From positions 62,001-126,000 of the forward strand of contig JAQFVV010000448.1 of NCBI GenBank assembly GCA_028023455.1: a stretch of 64,000 nt of DNA. Reading direction: 5' to 3'. The notes beneath the pieces were generated by a model. That model searched no databases, was not told the origin of the DNA, and saw nothing but the letters and a program-made list of their open reading frames with translations. This DNA is from Epiperipatus broadwayi. Taxonomy: Eukaryota; Onychophora; Udeonychophora; Euonychophora; Peripatidae. Every line of letters starts with the position of its first letter. The stretch's first letter is position 1. The position numbers were made by a program, and so were the translations under genes. This document shows positions 12,703-24,040 of the stretch, piece after piece.

Positions 12703-14401
12703 AGAGTATTTTATGATATAATTAAAATTTCAAATTTTATTTTCTTTACTATAAGTATTATTTACAATAACAATTATAATATGTGTATTAAAAACATACA
12801 TTGCAATAAATGGAGAAATAAAATAACTTCTATTTAGAAAAAATAAAAAATAATATTACTTCCAATTAGAATAGAACTAATATTGCATCTAATTGGGATC
12901 AGTTAGTTGCTTTCTTTTAGGAAAAGAAATTACAATAAAATATTTTTGGTTTTTTTTTATTGTAAGCAAATCACAAAAAATGGAGAAATAAAATTACTTA
13001 CATTTAAATTATCATGATATGAGATAATGCAACAAAGTAGTATAAAACACTATGTAATCATAATTCAAACTAATTGTATTTTTTCAAAATACAGATACAT
13101 GCAGAAAGATATTGAGACAAACACATGTTCATTTTATAAAACTGTATGAAATTAAAGCATACAAAAAATTTTAACAGTATCACATACCATTTGTAGCTAC
13201 TGAGAGTTGAAATAAAAAACTTCCTGAAAAAAAACCCAATCTCTCAAGAATAATAAAAAAAAAAAAACATTGTTATTATTGTTTTTTCCTAAAGAATACA
13301 CCTGTAAAATTGTCATATATTAAATTATAATCTCAATTAAAAAGCAGATACATGCACAATCAAATAATAAACTTAACTATAATCATTTTGCAAAGGAAAA
13401 AATTTCTGGGATTTATTTAAATTGCTGTAGATATATATAAAAAATATGTTAGTCTCTTATACTTGAGATAAAATATTAAATCCAGATTTCTATCAATCTG
13501 TATTAAAGTATTATGTTTCCAGAAAAGTTATATTTTAAAAATATTAAAGTAAGGAAAGAGAACAATATTGTCAATATAATTTTTCTGAAAGGGATGACTT
13601 CAGTAATAATTTTTTTATAGTTAAAACCACTCATTCTAAAAAATATTTTTCTTTTAAAAAATATCAAATTAAAGATGAATCCAAGAAATATAATATCTTT
13701 AAATAAAAAGAATAATCTTTACTTCCTTTTATATTTTTACTTATTTATGTCATTCTGAAACCATAATATTATTTACATTTGCAAGATTATAGATAACAAT
13801 TATGCAAGATAATAAGGAACACATAATTACTAATATTTTTATATAAATTTTATTACAAGAGATAAATGTTTGGACAGAGACATATGTTTATATGAAATTA
13901 TTTTATTAAATGATCATTCTTTAAACAAACAATTTATAAATATATATACAAACTATACATTTATTTATATATGCTATTTATTCATGTTGAGGAAGAAATA
14001 AAAGTATTTCTACCAGACTATAATCATTATTGGCTTTACCTCTATTATTTAAAGTTCAAATAATGTTAACTAAATTTTATACTTGAAAATTGTAGTTATA
14101 AATTTACCATTATTTATTGTCATTCTTAAAATAATTCATTAAAATAGTTTGCATAAAATAGATTATACTTGTTTCTCTTTTTAATGGATGTATCTTGTAC
14201 AATAATAATAGCTAATACGGTTCTCTGATTGAATGCATGCTGGATTGCACATAATTAAGGAAGATTTAAGATATATCAGCACATCTGTAATTTTACTTGC
14301 TAGTTGTTTTTTTTTTTGCAGATGGAATAGAATCATTATTCTTTATGTTTAAAAAATTTTGCAAATAAAATTTAAGAATACCAGCCTACTAAATAGTTCC
14401 A

Positions 14402-14504
14402 TATGTCATAGCATCGGCCGGGAGGCGAACCCGCAACAATCATCTGTAACCAACTGCTTGCTTGCAAGGCAGCTGTGCTGACCTCTTGTCTAACAACGCT
14501 TGAC
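14402..14504 (-). mobile_element. tRNA-Gly-derived SINE
   Basis: Reverse-strand copy with CATCGGCCGGGAGGCGAACCC (complement of the B-box region), GCAAGGCAGCTGTGCTGACC and AACAACGCTTGAC. It has an extra segment of about 15 bases in the variable-loop region. Confidence 0.75.
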
Positions 14505-14824
14505 AATACCAGACTACTAATAGTTATGTTGCAATATTCACATTATTAAATTTTGCTAATTTTATTTGGTACAAAAATGTTTTTATAATCAATAATCAAA
14601 TGTGATTTTAATTATACTCTTAAAAAAAATGTATATGAATTGATTCTGGAGAAGCCTGAATTAAGTTCCCATGATAAACCATTCAAGAAGGCATTTCCTT
14701 TTATTTTTTGGTTTGAACATTAGTTGACATAACCACTAATGATTATATTAATCCAATAAATTAGCTTATTATACACAAACTTATATTTTAAAAAATAGTC
14801 AATTAATTTCAATAAATAAGTATA

Positions 14825-14934
14825 TAATTCACACACACATATATCTTCTTCTTTACAAAACTTGATTTATTACATGTAAAAATTGTTCATGTAATAAATC
14901 AAGTTTTGTAAAGAAGATATATGCATGTGAATTA
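14825..14934. repeat. Near-perfect palindrome, 110 bp
   Basis: TTCACA...ATATATCTTCTT and its arm CTTTACAAAACTTGATTTAT pair with the reverse complement after a short AAAAATTG centre. It has no coding sequence and no hammerhead motif. It looks like a small fold-back insertion. Confidence 0.85.
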
Positions 14935-15170
14935 TTTATTTATTTAGTGATTATGTTATTAATATTCATCAGATTCATGGTATTAGAAAAAAGTGTTTAA
15001 TATATACAGTATGCTTAGTCAAAATAAGAGTCATAGATCACATGACTCTATCTCTTAAGCTTGTAAGTTATAAACAGTGAGAATTGCCAATTCCTCAACA
15101 AGCTTCATGATAAATGCTTAGCCAGAGCCAGCACTTAAAATATCTCTGTCAGGAACGCCCCCCACCAACC

Positions 15171-15210
15171 CCTGACCATGGTTTTGTGCTTTGGCACTTC
15201 TCAGCCAGGG
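15171..15210 (-). ncRNA. Decayed hammerhead, left-arm partner
   Basis: The minus strand reads CTGAGAA, GTGCCAAAGCAC, AAAAC, CATGGTC. Compared with the right-arm copy, the eighth core G is A and GAAA is AAAA, so it should not cleave. Stem II is unchanged. Confidence 0.6.
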
Positions 15211-15251
15211 TAGGTTCAGACATTAGATCTAGTGTCTGAACTTACCCTGGC

Positions 15252-15294
15252 ACCTCTCTGAGGAGTGCCAAAGCACGAAACCGTGGTCAGAGGT
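15252..15294 (+). ncRNA. Hammerhead ribozyme, type I, all core bases present
   Basis: Core CTGAGGA (15258-15264), stem II GTGC/GCAC with loop CAAA (15265-15276), GAAA (15277-15280), then stem III ACC/GGT with a 2-base loop, and the GTC triplet ending at 15288. Stem I is six perfect pairs, ACCTCT (15252-15257) with AGAGGT (15289-15294). Cleavage would follow C15288. The very short stem III is typical of hammerheads in Penelope-like elements and retrozymes, which often work as dimers. This is a prediction from sequence. It lies in the right arm of a fold-back, so a read-through RNA could also fold arm to arm. Confidence 0.85.
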
Positions 15295-15619
15295 TTGGGG
15301 GGGGGGGTTTCCTGACAGAGATATTTTAATGCTGGCTCTGGCTAAGCATTTATCACAAAGCTTGTTGAGGAATTGGCAATCCTCACTGTTTAATATATAT
15401 GCTTGTTTATTCAGTTATGAGCTTAGTTTTATCATATGACTAGAGTGCTTGGTTTAGTATCAGGATTAGAAGTATTGATTATATTAGAACATTGTTGTTC
15501 CAATACTGTTCGGAAAAATCTATGGTAAATATACCCAAGTGCAATTGTAATAGTGCCCATGTTAATTGAATAAACTATTACCTTATCCAATATCTAATTA
15601 AATTATTATTGATCTGTAT

Positions 15620-15782
15620 AATTTTTAATGAAGGAATTTATACCCTATGCATATACACTATAATGTTGGTGTTTTTATTTAATATCTCAATGATGTTTTA
15701 TTGAGTACATCATTGAGATATTTAAAAAAATCCTAACATTACAGTGCATGTGCATAGAGTTTAAATGCCTTCATTAAAAATT
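15620..15782. repeat. Imperfect palindrome, about 163 bp
   Basis: Arms begin AATTTTTAATGAAGG and end CCTTCATTAAAAATT, centred on TTTATTGAGT. About 80% of positions pair. It has no coding sequence and no hammerhead core. Confidence 0.8.
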
Positions 15783-16210
15783 GCATATGACTACTGCAAT
15801 AGTAAATAAATTGAACATTATATATCTTGATCTTTATGAGTTGGACCAATAATGTTACATTTTTAGCTTCTAAACAAAAATATTATTAAATTATATGTCA
15901 TTATAATCAGACATAATAAGTTGGAATAGCATAAGCATAAAATCATTCACTTTAGGATAAAATAAAATTTGTCATTAAAGGTACAATTAATGAGCAGAAA
16001 AGCACTCAAATTAAAAAGAGCATACATCCAATCAAAAAAAAATGGAACTTAATTACATTAGTCAAAGATTAAAGATGGTGAACAATGCATTAATAGTAAT
16101 AAAATGATGGTTTGAATACTTTTGAAGTGAAGAGTGGGTATTGATAAATATTATCACTGAAAATTAAATAAACAAAATTTTTATTAGTAAAGTTATTGAT
16201 ACTTTTTTTT
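15783..16210. other. No feature seen
   Basis: AT-rich intron sequence between a palindrome and a SINE. Confidence 0.5.
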
Positions 16211-16302
16211 ATGTGTCATAGCATCGGCCAGGAAGTGAATCTGATAACCTGGGACTTCTTGTAAGGCAGCTGTGCTGACCTTTCAACCACCAACACTTTG
16301 AC
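16211..16302 (-). mobile_element. tRNA-Gly-derived SINE
   Basis: Reverse-strand copy: CATCGGCCAGGAAGTGAA, TTGTAAGGCAGCTGTGCTGACC, CCACCAACACTTTGACA. The anticodon position reads TAC on the element strand. The B-box region is damaged. Confidence 0.75.
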
Positions 16303-18550
16303 ACTTTTGTATAACATATTTTTGAAAATGACAATTTTGAAGGAAAATAGAAAAATTGTATTTGAATTTTAAATGGAGGGTTAAAAAATCTGGAAAAAAG
16401 ATTCAAAAACAAAGAGAAGGGTTAAGTGAATATGAAGAAAGTTTGACTATATGGAAAAAAAGATTCAAAAGTATGAAACAAAGTAATTTGACTCTTTAAA
16501 AATATGAAGCACTGGTGACAATCACTGTCACTGAGAAAAAGCAGCTAGATAATTTCTTCTAGATTTTGAAATTATGGTCATCACTGACCATAAGAGTCCA
16601 GAATTTTCTAGTACTAACTACATTACTGATATCTGAATTTATCCATTGGAGTTTATTTTACAATGCTTCAGTTATAAAGTGCAATAGTTTTTTTATATGA
16701 GATGATATGGTGTAAATATATTAAGTTGTAATCTGGTGAAATTGGAATAGAAACATCTAAATGCAGAAATTCTTATATTGTACTTATCATAATAAATGGT
16801 AAAGATTCTATTGAGAATGTTTTCAAAAAATTAACCAATCTTATGCTGATAAAAAATATTGGCATGACTTTTTTAATCTATATAAAAAAATAATTATCTG
16901 CCCATCACAAATTGTTTTAAAAAATTAACTAAATTAAAGATAAATATCAAGTAAACAATGATATCATTATGTTCAATTGTATGTTAACAGGATAACTTCT
17001 GGATGGTATTGTTTCCAGTTACAATGGCATTATGGACCCTGAAAAATAGAGTAATGTATGATATCATTATGAAGCCATGTCAAAACATCTTTTACCAGAA
17101 AATTGTTATGAATTATTTTCTCCAGCAGCATGTGAAATTTTTTCAAAACTAGTTGTGAATACTCTGCTTTAAAAAAATGATATCAAAAATGCAATTCATA
17201 TAACACAATCACAAATTTCTCTATAATGCATTAACCAAAAACCATTCTTGTGATTGTAACACTTCTTCCTGTCTGCAAAATAAAAAAAATGCAGACAAAT
17301 TGATGTGAGATATACATTACCATCTATCAAAAATACCTGTTCCAACTCATGTTTGGTGATGTAATAATTGATCTGTTTATTTGATGAAGATAACTACAGA
17401 GGATAAGTTAATAAAACTAACTAATGATAACACCCTCATATTAAAAATCCAAATACCTATTATATTAATGCATTAAATACCAGTTGAAAGCCATGCATAT
17501 AAAAGGTAGAAAACAAAAGAAACAAATTATCTCCATATGTATAAATTTTCAAGAAATTAGCATTTATGAAAACCCTTCAAATCATCAAAACCAAAAATAT
17601 AATTATAAAAAGTTTTATAACTTGAGGGAACATTTGAAAAAATATCATCATATAACAAATCATTTATAATTAGAGACAATAAAAGTACAGAAGGTTATTA
17701 CCATGCTAAGAGTTTAAAATCTTGTCACAAATATAATTGTAATCAAGCATGAAAGTCATAGAAAAATAAATAAAAGATATAAACAAAAGATATATTTTCA
17801 TTTTTTATTTGTAGAGAAGCCAGTATCATCACCACTGTCAACCATTAACAATCCACTGCAGTTGGGGGCTTGTGTATTCAAGTCAAAATGTAGGAGTTTT
17901 AAATTAAAATCTTACATGGATGAACCTGAAAAATGTTTTTTACATCTGCAACCTGTGAAAACATTCATATGAACATATATATAAAATTAATAATCAGCAC
18001 ATTTTTAAATCTGTGAAAACATTCGTATGAACATATATACATACTTACTAGTCAGCAGAGTCTTAAAATTTTCTTACATAAAGACTGTAATATAATGCAG
18101 ACTATATTATTTTTATTTTTAGTATTTAAACTTATAATGACAAAGACTATAATTATAAAAAGTTATACATTTAAAGTATAGCTTTTAATTTAGAAAAGCA
18201 ATATTTATATGTATGCTAAGTGTTCATAAGTGTAATAAATGTATAAAAAAATTTTGGGAATATTTCTGAATAGTGTTTAAACATTCTATTGCAAAAATCT
18301 TCAATAATTAACAATTCCATTAGTATAATCATGAATTACAAAAAAAGGGCAGAAGATAGTAAAAAAAATTTATTTTAATGAATTATTGTTGACTATGTTT
18401 ATTTGGAATCAATAAAGATTAATAAAAAGTTTTTTGATCTTTGAAGAGCAAGCCATTTTTTGACAAAAAATGTAATATTCTCGAATGGGAATTGAAAATA
18501 ATATTGCCTAATGTGGATAAAAATAATAGTTTACATAACAAATAGTATCA
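16303..18550. other. AT-rich stretch, no gene supported
   Basis: The region has scattered short open frames, the longest of 61 codons at 17484-17669, without recognisable motifs. A phrase of about 30 bases (CTGTGAAAACATTC.TATGAACATATAT) occurs twice, at about 17950 and 18013. It could be the remains of an old element that I cannot name. Confidence 0.4.
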
Positions 18551-18558
18551 GTCTAAAA

Positions 18559-18957
18559 CAGGGGTCCGCAACCTTTTTGCACTTAAGAGCACATTCTATA
18601 ATACTAGCCAAGTGGCGGGCACCATTTATTTTTTCAACCAGGTGGCGAGCACCATTTATTTTTTCAATGTAAATTTATAGTTGGATATTGTTAATAATAC
18701 ACATAATGTACAAAAAAATATTTATTTCAAATATAAAATTGTAACAAATAATTAACGTTTATATTTTTACGCTGTAAAAGTATAGTATGCCCTACAATTT
18801 GATTACAATATAATACAGTAATTTATAAGAAATTTTAAAAATTAAATTTATTTGTATCAGATAAATATTTTTTTAATCGTGTTCGGATAGTGGCGGGCAC
18901 ACAAAAAATGGTCTGCGGGCACCATGGTGCCCACGGGCATAGGGTTGGGGACCCCTG
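18559..18957. mobile_element. hAT-type MITE with 8-bp target duplication
   Basis: It begins CAGGGGTCCGCAACC and ends GGTTGGGGACCCCTG, inverted ends typical of hAT elements. The same eight bases, GTCTAAAA, flank both sides (18551-18558 and 18958-18965). It is 399 bp long with no transposase frame, so it is non-autonomous. The perfect duplication suggests a fairly recent insertion. Confidence 0.95.
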
Positions 18958-20129
18958 GTCTAAAATATAAAAAAACTGGATCAGCCACAATGGATATGAT
19001 GATAATTTAACAGCTTCAATTTCTTCTAGCTCTGTCTAAGCAAAATAGTTGGTAACCCATATAGAAGTACATCAAACCAAAAGTGGTAATTCTCTTGGGT
19101 AGATTGTGTATTTTAGAATACTTGACAATAAGATTTAGTAGATGATTTGTAAACGTGGCTTATCCCAATTTCATGATTATTAAATATTCTTTATACAAAT
19201 TAAAGCAAATCCATCTGTCATACAAGAAATCTGGGTTAAGATGCAGAACGAAAATTTTTTCAAAGTTCTATCAGACTGAAGATTTTTCCCAAATGAATCA
19301 GTACATGAGATTGAAAAACGATTCATATCTTAGCATTCAGCAATTCTGATAACACTTCTTCATTGGTCCTCTGTGAAGGGGTATTGAAGAGGTTTTCTTT
19401 GTCATCCATTGGGCTATTTAAAGACTGTTTTTATCATTTTCCTATATAAGTTATTGCCTCTAGGTTAATACAGTTATTATTAGTTTTTACATGAGCACAA
19501 AATAATTAATTAAATTACAATTGAATGTCTGAATATTGATATGGCTTAGTGTACTGGGGCATTTTAAAACCTAAGTAAGATCACTCTTCTTTCTAAATTC
19601 AGAGGAAAGATGTTAGCAATTTAAATATTGTTTTACAGATAAGTTTAAATCATTATGCACATATTTTAAATCATGTGGATGCATATTACAACAATTTAAT
19701 TAGAATATACATATGCACATAGAATTCACAACATAATTAGTTCAGATGGAAACTGTTCATTTTAATTGATTATCTAGCAACATACCTGTGGAACACTTTT
19801 TTTAAAATTATTGTATGGAAATTGTCCACTTATTTCTTTGTTTATCCATGAAAATATTTAATTTAACACAGTTTATTTACTTTATATACAGACCTTTAGT
19901 ATTAATACTGGTAGAAAGATAAGCTTATATTTGCATATTCATCATTATCTGAATAGAGATTTAGGGACAATCGCATCTATTTATTAAACAAATTTAAGAA
20001 TGTGATATTTTTTTTTGTAAGCACTTATTCACAACAACCATATTTCAATTAAAAAAATTTTTTTTTATTGAATTAAAAATTATTACATGTTAGTATACTT
20101 AGGTGTAGAGATCAAATTTAATATAGTTC

Positions 20130-20681
20130 AAATATATCTAAATATTTTCTGGTGTGGAAAAGATGGTTTAGCAAGATCAACCCTCAATGCCAACTATGTG
20201 CCACAGCAGATGAGACAATTCATCACCTCCTGTATTTCTGCCCTTTTCTCAAGCCGATCAGATCCTTTATTAATGAAAGTGTGTCACTCGATATTAGAGA
20301 AGTTTTAGTCATTCAAAAGGCTATAAAGATTGGCATATTCTCAAAAATCAAAATTGCCATTTTTCTAACCTTTGCAATCTGGCTATCCAGATGCAAGTGT
20401 ATATTTGAAAATGCTAATCACAGTGTCTGCAATATTTATATCAAATTACTCAAGCGGCTCAGGAACAGAGATAGATTTCTGGCTCCAGACTGGCTTTTTC
20501 ATGAAACCTGGGCTAGGGTCACCTTACCAGAGGAGTGAAGGAGGGCAATGGCCCCAGTCTTGGACCACAGCAAACTCTATATAGTGACTGTCATGCAACA
20601 GTGTAAAAAGAATATAGCTATGTACAGATAAACATGTTCAATTGTATCTAATAAATTATAATTTATTTTAATAAAAAAAAG
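20130..20681 (+). mobile_element. LINE 3' fragment with zinc-binding RT tail
   Basis: A frame from about 20152 to 20538 encodes CQLCATADETIHHLLYFCPF, the CCHC pattern of the zf-RVT domain found after the reverse transcriptase in some LINEs, followed by AIWLSRCKCIFE. A short UTR ends in AATAAATTATAATTT and an A run at 20672-20679. It is 5'-truncated. It differs in sequence from the zf-RVT LINE at 54 kb, so it is a second family. Confidence 0.8.
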
Positions 20682-20683
20682 CG

Positions 20684-20773
20684 TAAGCTTGTGGTTAAGA
20701 CCTATAGAGGTCCCTACCTTTGCATTTCTACGCACACACTCTTGAGGTTTACAGCCTTAGTAAATATTACTAA
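20684..20773 (+). repeat. Dispersed 90-bp repeat, copy 1
   Basis: TAAGCTTGTGGTTAAGACCT, GAGGTCCCTA, CTTGAGGTT and GCCTTAGTAAATATTAC recur in inverted orientation at 36848-36937. It directly follows the A-tail of a LINE fragment. Its nature is unknown. Confidence 0.7.
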
Positions 20774-21242
20774 ATATCTTTTATATACAATGCACAACAA
20801 TCTTCATATTTTAATATTTCATCTCTATGCCACTGTTTTATTTGCAATTAATGACTAAGTCTAAAATATGTGAAACTTAGTTTAACTGAAAATCTGAAGA
20901 AACCTGATTGGTTAAAATGCATTTTTAGGAGTAATTACCTTCATCCTTCTAGTGATTGCAACCATGTGTTTGAAACGTAATTACAATTACTATAAATACA
21001 TATAATATCAGTTAAAAATAATGTAATAAAACTGGTATTAATTTTATATTTACATGATTAAATTTGTTACCATACATGCTTTATTTCAGTGGTAAAGGAT
21101 AATGGATTCAAGGTCCATAAATCATGGCACTCCAACTCTGTTATTTCCTGTGCTCAAACTTCTTATAAACTGTATTATAGTTAATATATATTTTATTACA
21201 ACACATCTATTTATCTGTATATATATATATATAATAAAAACA

Positions 21243-21306
21243 CACAATTACTTCTCTATAAAGCTGTTTTACTATTTCAACCAGCAGACTGATTCATCAG
21301 GTTTGA
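21243..21306 (-). ncRNA. Hammerhead core at inverted left end of Penelope-like copy
   Basis: The minus strand reads CTGATGA (complement of 21294-21300), a partly paired stem II ending CTGGTT, GAAA (complement of 21275-21278), then TTTATAGAGAAG. Stem II is weaker than in the plus copies. Confidence 0.55.
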
Positions 21307-21328
21307 TGTTTTACATAAAAATGAAGAT

Positions 21329-21508
21329 AGACCAGTTTCTAAACATTTCAATTTACCTGGTCATTCGATTGATGATTTAAGAGTGGTTATATTGGAAGAT
21401 AATTTTTCTTCCATGAGAGAAAAAAAACAGAAGGAGAGTTTCTTTATTTTTAAATTTAAGACATTACATCATCATAGTATAAATATAAATATAGGTACTA
21501 TCACATCC
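21329..21508 (+). pseudogene. C-terminal end of Penelope-like GIY-YIG protein
   Basis: Sixty codons are open and read PVSKHFNLPGHS, DDLRVVILE, a REKKQKESFFIFKFKTL block and HHHSININIGTITS. The pattern HFN..GHS...D followed by E-x-FxIxKxxTL and a final IN is the end of the GIY-YIG nuclease domain of endonuclease-bearing Penelope-like elements. The catalytic start of the domain and the reverse transcriptase are absent, so this is only a tail fragment. The conserved reading frame suggests that the copy is not very old. Confidence 0.75.
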
Positions 21509-21626
21509 TTGAATTACCTAGTTTTCTAGGGATTTGTTTTTTTTGTTTCCTAGGTAATTATTTTATAGGTGGACTAGCACAAAGGGGAATGTATATAAAA
21601 ATATATATGTATAAGATATATATGTA

Positions 21627-21801
21627 AATAAGCATTTATTTTTATAGCGCTATGTTTTATAAATTGTAATACATTAAAGATCAGCCTTTTCAAGCTATCG
21701 TGCATGCGCTTTTTAAATAAATGAAAGTATTCATTTATTATTAACACTCGTAAAAAGCGCATGCACAATAGCTTGAAAAGGCAGATCTTTAATGTATTAC
21801 A
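21627..21801. mobile_element. Fold-back retro-insertion, copy 1 (175 bp), 16-bp target duplication
   Basis: Flanked on both sides by the same 16 bases, ATAAGATATATATGTA (21611-21626 and 21802-21817). It begins AATAAGCATTTATT and contains arms of about 65 bases: TTTAATGTATTACA, GCTTGAAAAGG and GCGCATGCAC on one side and their complements on the other. The same sequence plan occurs at 51355-51602. A target duplication this long and variable fits retrotransposition better than a DNA transposon. I see no convincing hammerhead core. Confidence 0.8.
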
Positions 21802-21902
21802 ATAAGATATATATGTATATAGTAAAATACCTATAGTAGAATATATATACAGTTTTTTGGTGTGTACATATATAATAGTAAATTTTTGTTTTTGACATTT
21901 TA

Positions 21903-22203
<301 letters not shown>

Positions 22204-22393
22204 TGTACGGTTTTAGTTTTTTTTTTACAGTTTTTTATGAAAGAGTTTTTTTGTATTTTTTATACAAAGTTTTGTAAATATATATTTATATAAAGTTTTT
22301 GTAAAGATTTTTAATCTATACGAATTAGTTTTGTTATCTGATATATAACTATTTGTAATATTTTAGCATTTAAATTCTGGAAATAGCCATTTT

Positions 22394-22464
22394 GCTGTGC
22401 TTTCTGATGAAAACCAGTCTGCTGGTTGAAATATTAAAACAGCGTTATAGAGAAGTAATTGTGT
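22394..22464 (+). ncRNA. Hammerhead ribozyme at 3' end of Penelope-like copy
   Basis: CTGATGA (22404-22410), stem II AACCAG/CTGGTT with loop TCTG (22412-22427), GAAA (22428-22431). A 3-bp stem III, ATA with TAT at 22446-22448, would place cleavage after A22449. Stem I next to the core is short and rests on two G-U wobbles (TTT with GAG). Penelope-like elements are known to carry hammerheads, which supports the call. Confidence 0.7.
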
Positions 22465-22596
22465 GTTTTTTATTATATATATCCATAAACACATAATACA
22501 AAATATATGCTTCCCACACTTAAATTTTTAATCAATTACTTTTTAAGTATTAAAATATTAACATTTAAATTATTTAATTTAAAATTATGATCTCAC

Positions 22597-23039
22597 CGTG
22601 GACATTTGTTTTCTTTGGGCAATGAGCAATTAACATCTGTCCATTTTATCTTTGGTGTAGGTAGCACAGTAGGTTCAATAACTATAGTTGTTGATTCATT
22701 ACTTGTAGTTGTTACTGTGTTTTCTGAATGTAAAACACTACTAAAATTTAAATTTGCTGGACTAACAGTTGTATTGATGAAAATTTGAGTAGAACTCCAT
22801 GGCTCAGTGACATTGTCATTAAATAAATTAGTACTAGTTTTAGTTTTATTTCCTGGAGTTGTCAGTAATTTGGGGGATTCTGATGAAGAAATGAAGTCTG
22901 TCAATGTATGTACAGTTGTATTAATGTACGAATCTGTATGTGTTATAACAATACTTTCAGCATATGGATTAGAAAATATATCATATTTTTTGCCTACAAA
23001 GTAACCTCCAAAAAAGAAACCAGCTGCAATAACTGCCAT
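22597..23039 (-). CDS. ENPP: ENPP-family protein, exon for membrane helix and stalk
   Basis: A 443-nt exon with acceptor TTCTGTTTCAG and donor CACG|GTGAGA, entering in phase 0 and leaving with two bases of an Arg codon. It starts with MAVIAAGFFFGGYFVG, the second half of a membrane helix begun in the exon at 55505, and then KKYD. Next comes a stalk of about 115 residues rich in Ser and Thr with six Asn-x-Ser/Thr sites (NTT, NVT, NTT, NFS, NES, NCS). It ends NCSLPKENKCP, whose cysteines sit just before the catalytic domain in the next exon (3175-3340). The protein is a type II membrane protein with an outer enzyme domain. No somatomedin-B repeats are present, unlike vertebrate ENPP1-3. The leading Met could suggest a start codon, but the matching upstream exon completes the helix, so I read it as internal. 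Confidence 0.88.
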
Positions 23040-23779
23040 CTGAAACAGAATAAAAACAATTTCTAATATGTATTTATATATATTAAATATCACAAAATAT
23101 AATAAGTAATCCATAATAGCATTTACTTTTAATGTCTAGAAATAGTAATTACATTACAGGAGTATGTGCTATTACTATGTACATAATTGTGGTCAATGGA
23201 ACAATGCATACATTTCATGTGATAACCATACATTGTATGTTTTTATATTAATAACCTGCAAATTAAACAATTTTTGTTATCAGAAAATAAAAATTGCTAC
23301 TTTATCTTTTTTTATTATTTCTTTCCTGATGCAGGACTTTGGTGTTAAAAAAATCAAAAATTCTCTATTGCATTTTACCTCGTGATCCTTAAATATTAAC
23401 AAAATGTATTAATTAGTCTTTTTTTTTTTAATTTCACTCTCTCATACGAATCTGTATTCATCAAATTTTAATGCACATATTTTTCAATGTATGTTGTTCT
23501 ACTTATTCAATTTTTATATATGAAATTATTATTTTTGATCTTTGTTGATCGAATTTTTGATAGTAGTATTTAGTGGCATTCTGAGCATTACATTAAAATG
23601 TTCTAATATACAGTATATGCTTTATTAGTTGATTGTTTTGCATTATCAAGTGCTATTAATGTTTATTGCTTTTTTATTACATTTTTAATAATGTTCCCAA
23701 TATATTTAATATTATATCCTACTGATTATATTTTTCTGTATACTTCCTTATTTTTCTTAATAAGTATATTTACATAGCC

Positions 23780-23873
23780 AAGCATTGGTGGTGTAGCAAT
23801 TAGTATAGCTGCCTTCCAAGCAGCAGGCCCGGGTTTGCTTCCCAGTCAACGTATTTGACATATGAAAAAAAAA
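23780..23873 (+). mobile_element. tRNA-Gly(UCC)-derived SINE
   Basis: AGCATTGGTGG, AGTATAGCTGCCTTCCAAGCAG with TCC at the anticodon position, GGCCCGGGTTTGCTTCCC, TCAACGTATTTGACATATG, and an A run. It is the most tRNA-like copy, but the acceptor arm and A box are altered. Confidence 0.8.
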
Positions 23874-23894
23874 GTATATCTACATAATTTTTCA

Positions 23895-24040
23895 AATCAC
23901 TAAAACATCACATGATCACTATTTTTTATGCTTATGCAAAGTGTTAAAATAGTAGCAATTCTCTCCATATACCAGTGCAAGCATAAACCTAGTATCCATT
24001 GATTACTATGGCTTGCTTTGGATGGTCCTACTGTATGAAG
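23895..24040 (-). repeat. Fragment of the 25-kb hammerhead fold-back family
   Basis: The minus strand ends GCATAAGCATAAAAAATAG, TGATCATGTGATGTTTTA, matching the 3' tail of the elements at 25048-25518 and 29742-29968. The upstream part shares CAAGCCATAGTAATCAATGG with the outer arm. The hammerhead part is missing. Confidence 0.65.

Larger units (their letters stand above)
15071..15392. mobile_element. Fold-back element with a hammerhead in each arm
   Basis: The ends AAACAGTGAG and CTCACTGTTT begin arms of about 150 bases that are reverse complements almost throughout, including the long G run at 15297-15307 facing a C-rich stretch near 15157-15164. The right arm has an intact hammerhead (15252-15294) and the left arm a decayed one. 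TTTAATATATA followed by ATGCTT occurs on both sides (about 14997 and 15389), a possible target duplication. No protein is encoded. Confidence 0.85.

Noticed and set aside
14825-15782. Clustered palindromes as a CRISPR-like or origin-like array
   Set aside because: The palindromes differ in sequence and size, have no spacers, and the genome is eukaryotic. They are separate fold-back insertions.
17930-18240. Possible C2H2 zinc-finger remnant
   Set aside because: Spaced cysteines and a CTGTGAAAACATTC phrase are suggestive, but no finger with both Cys and His pairs can be read in one frame.
23780-23851. A functional tRNA-Gly(UCC) gene
   Set aside because: The anticodon arm is intact but the acceptor stem and A box do not pair or match, and an A-rich tail follows. 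It is a SINE copy.
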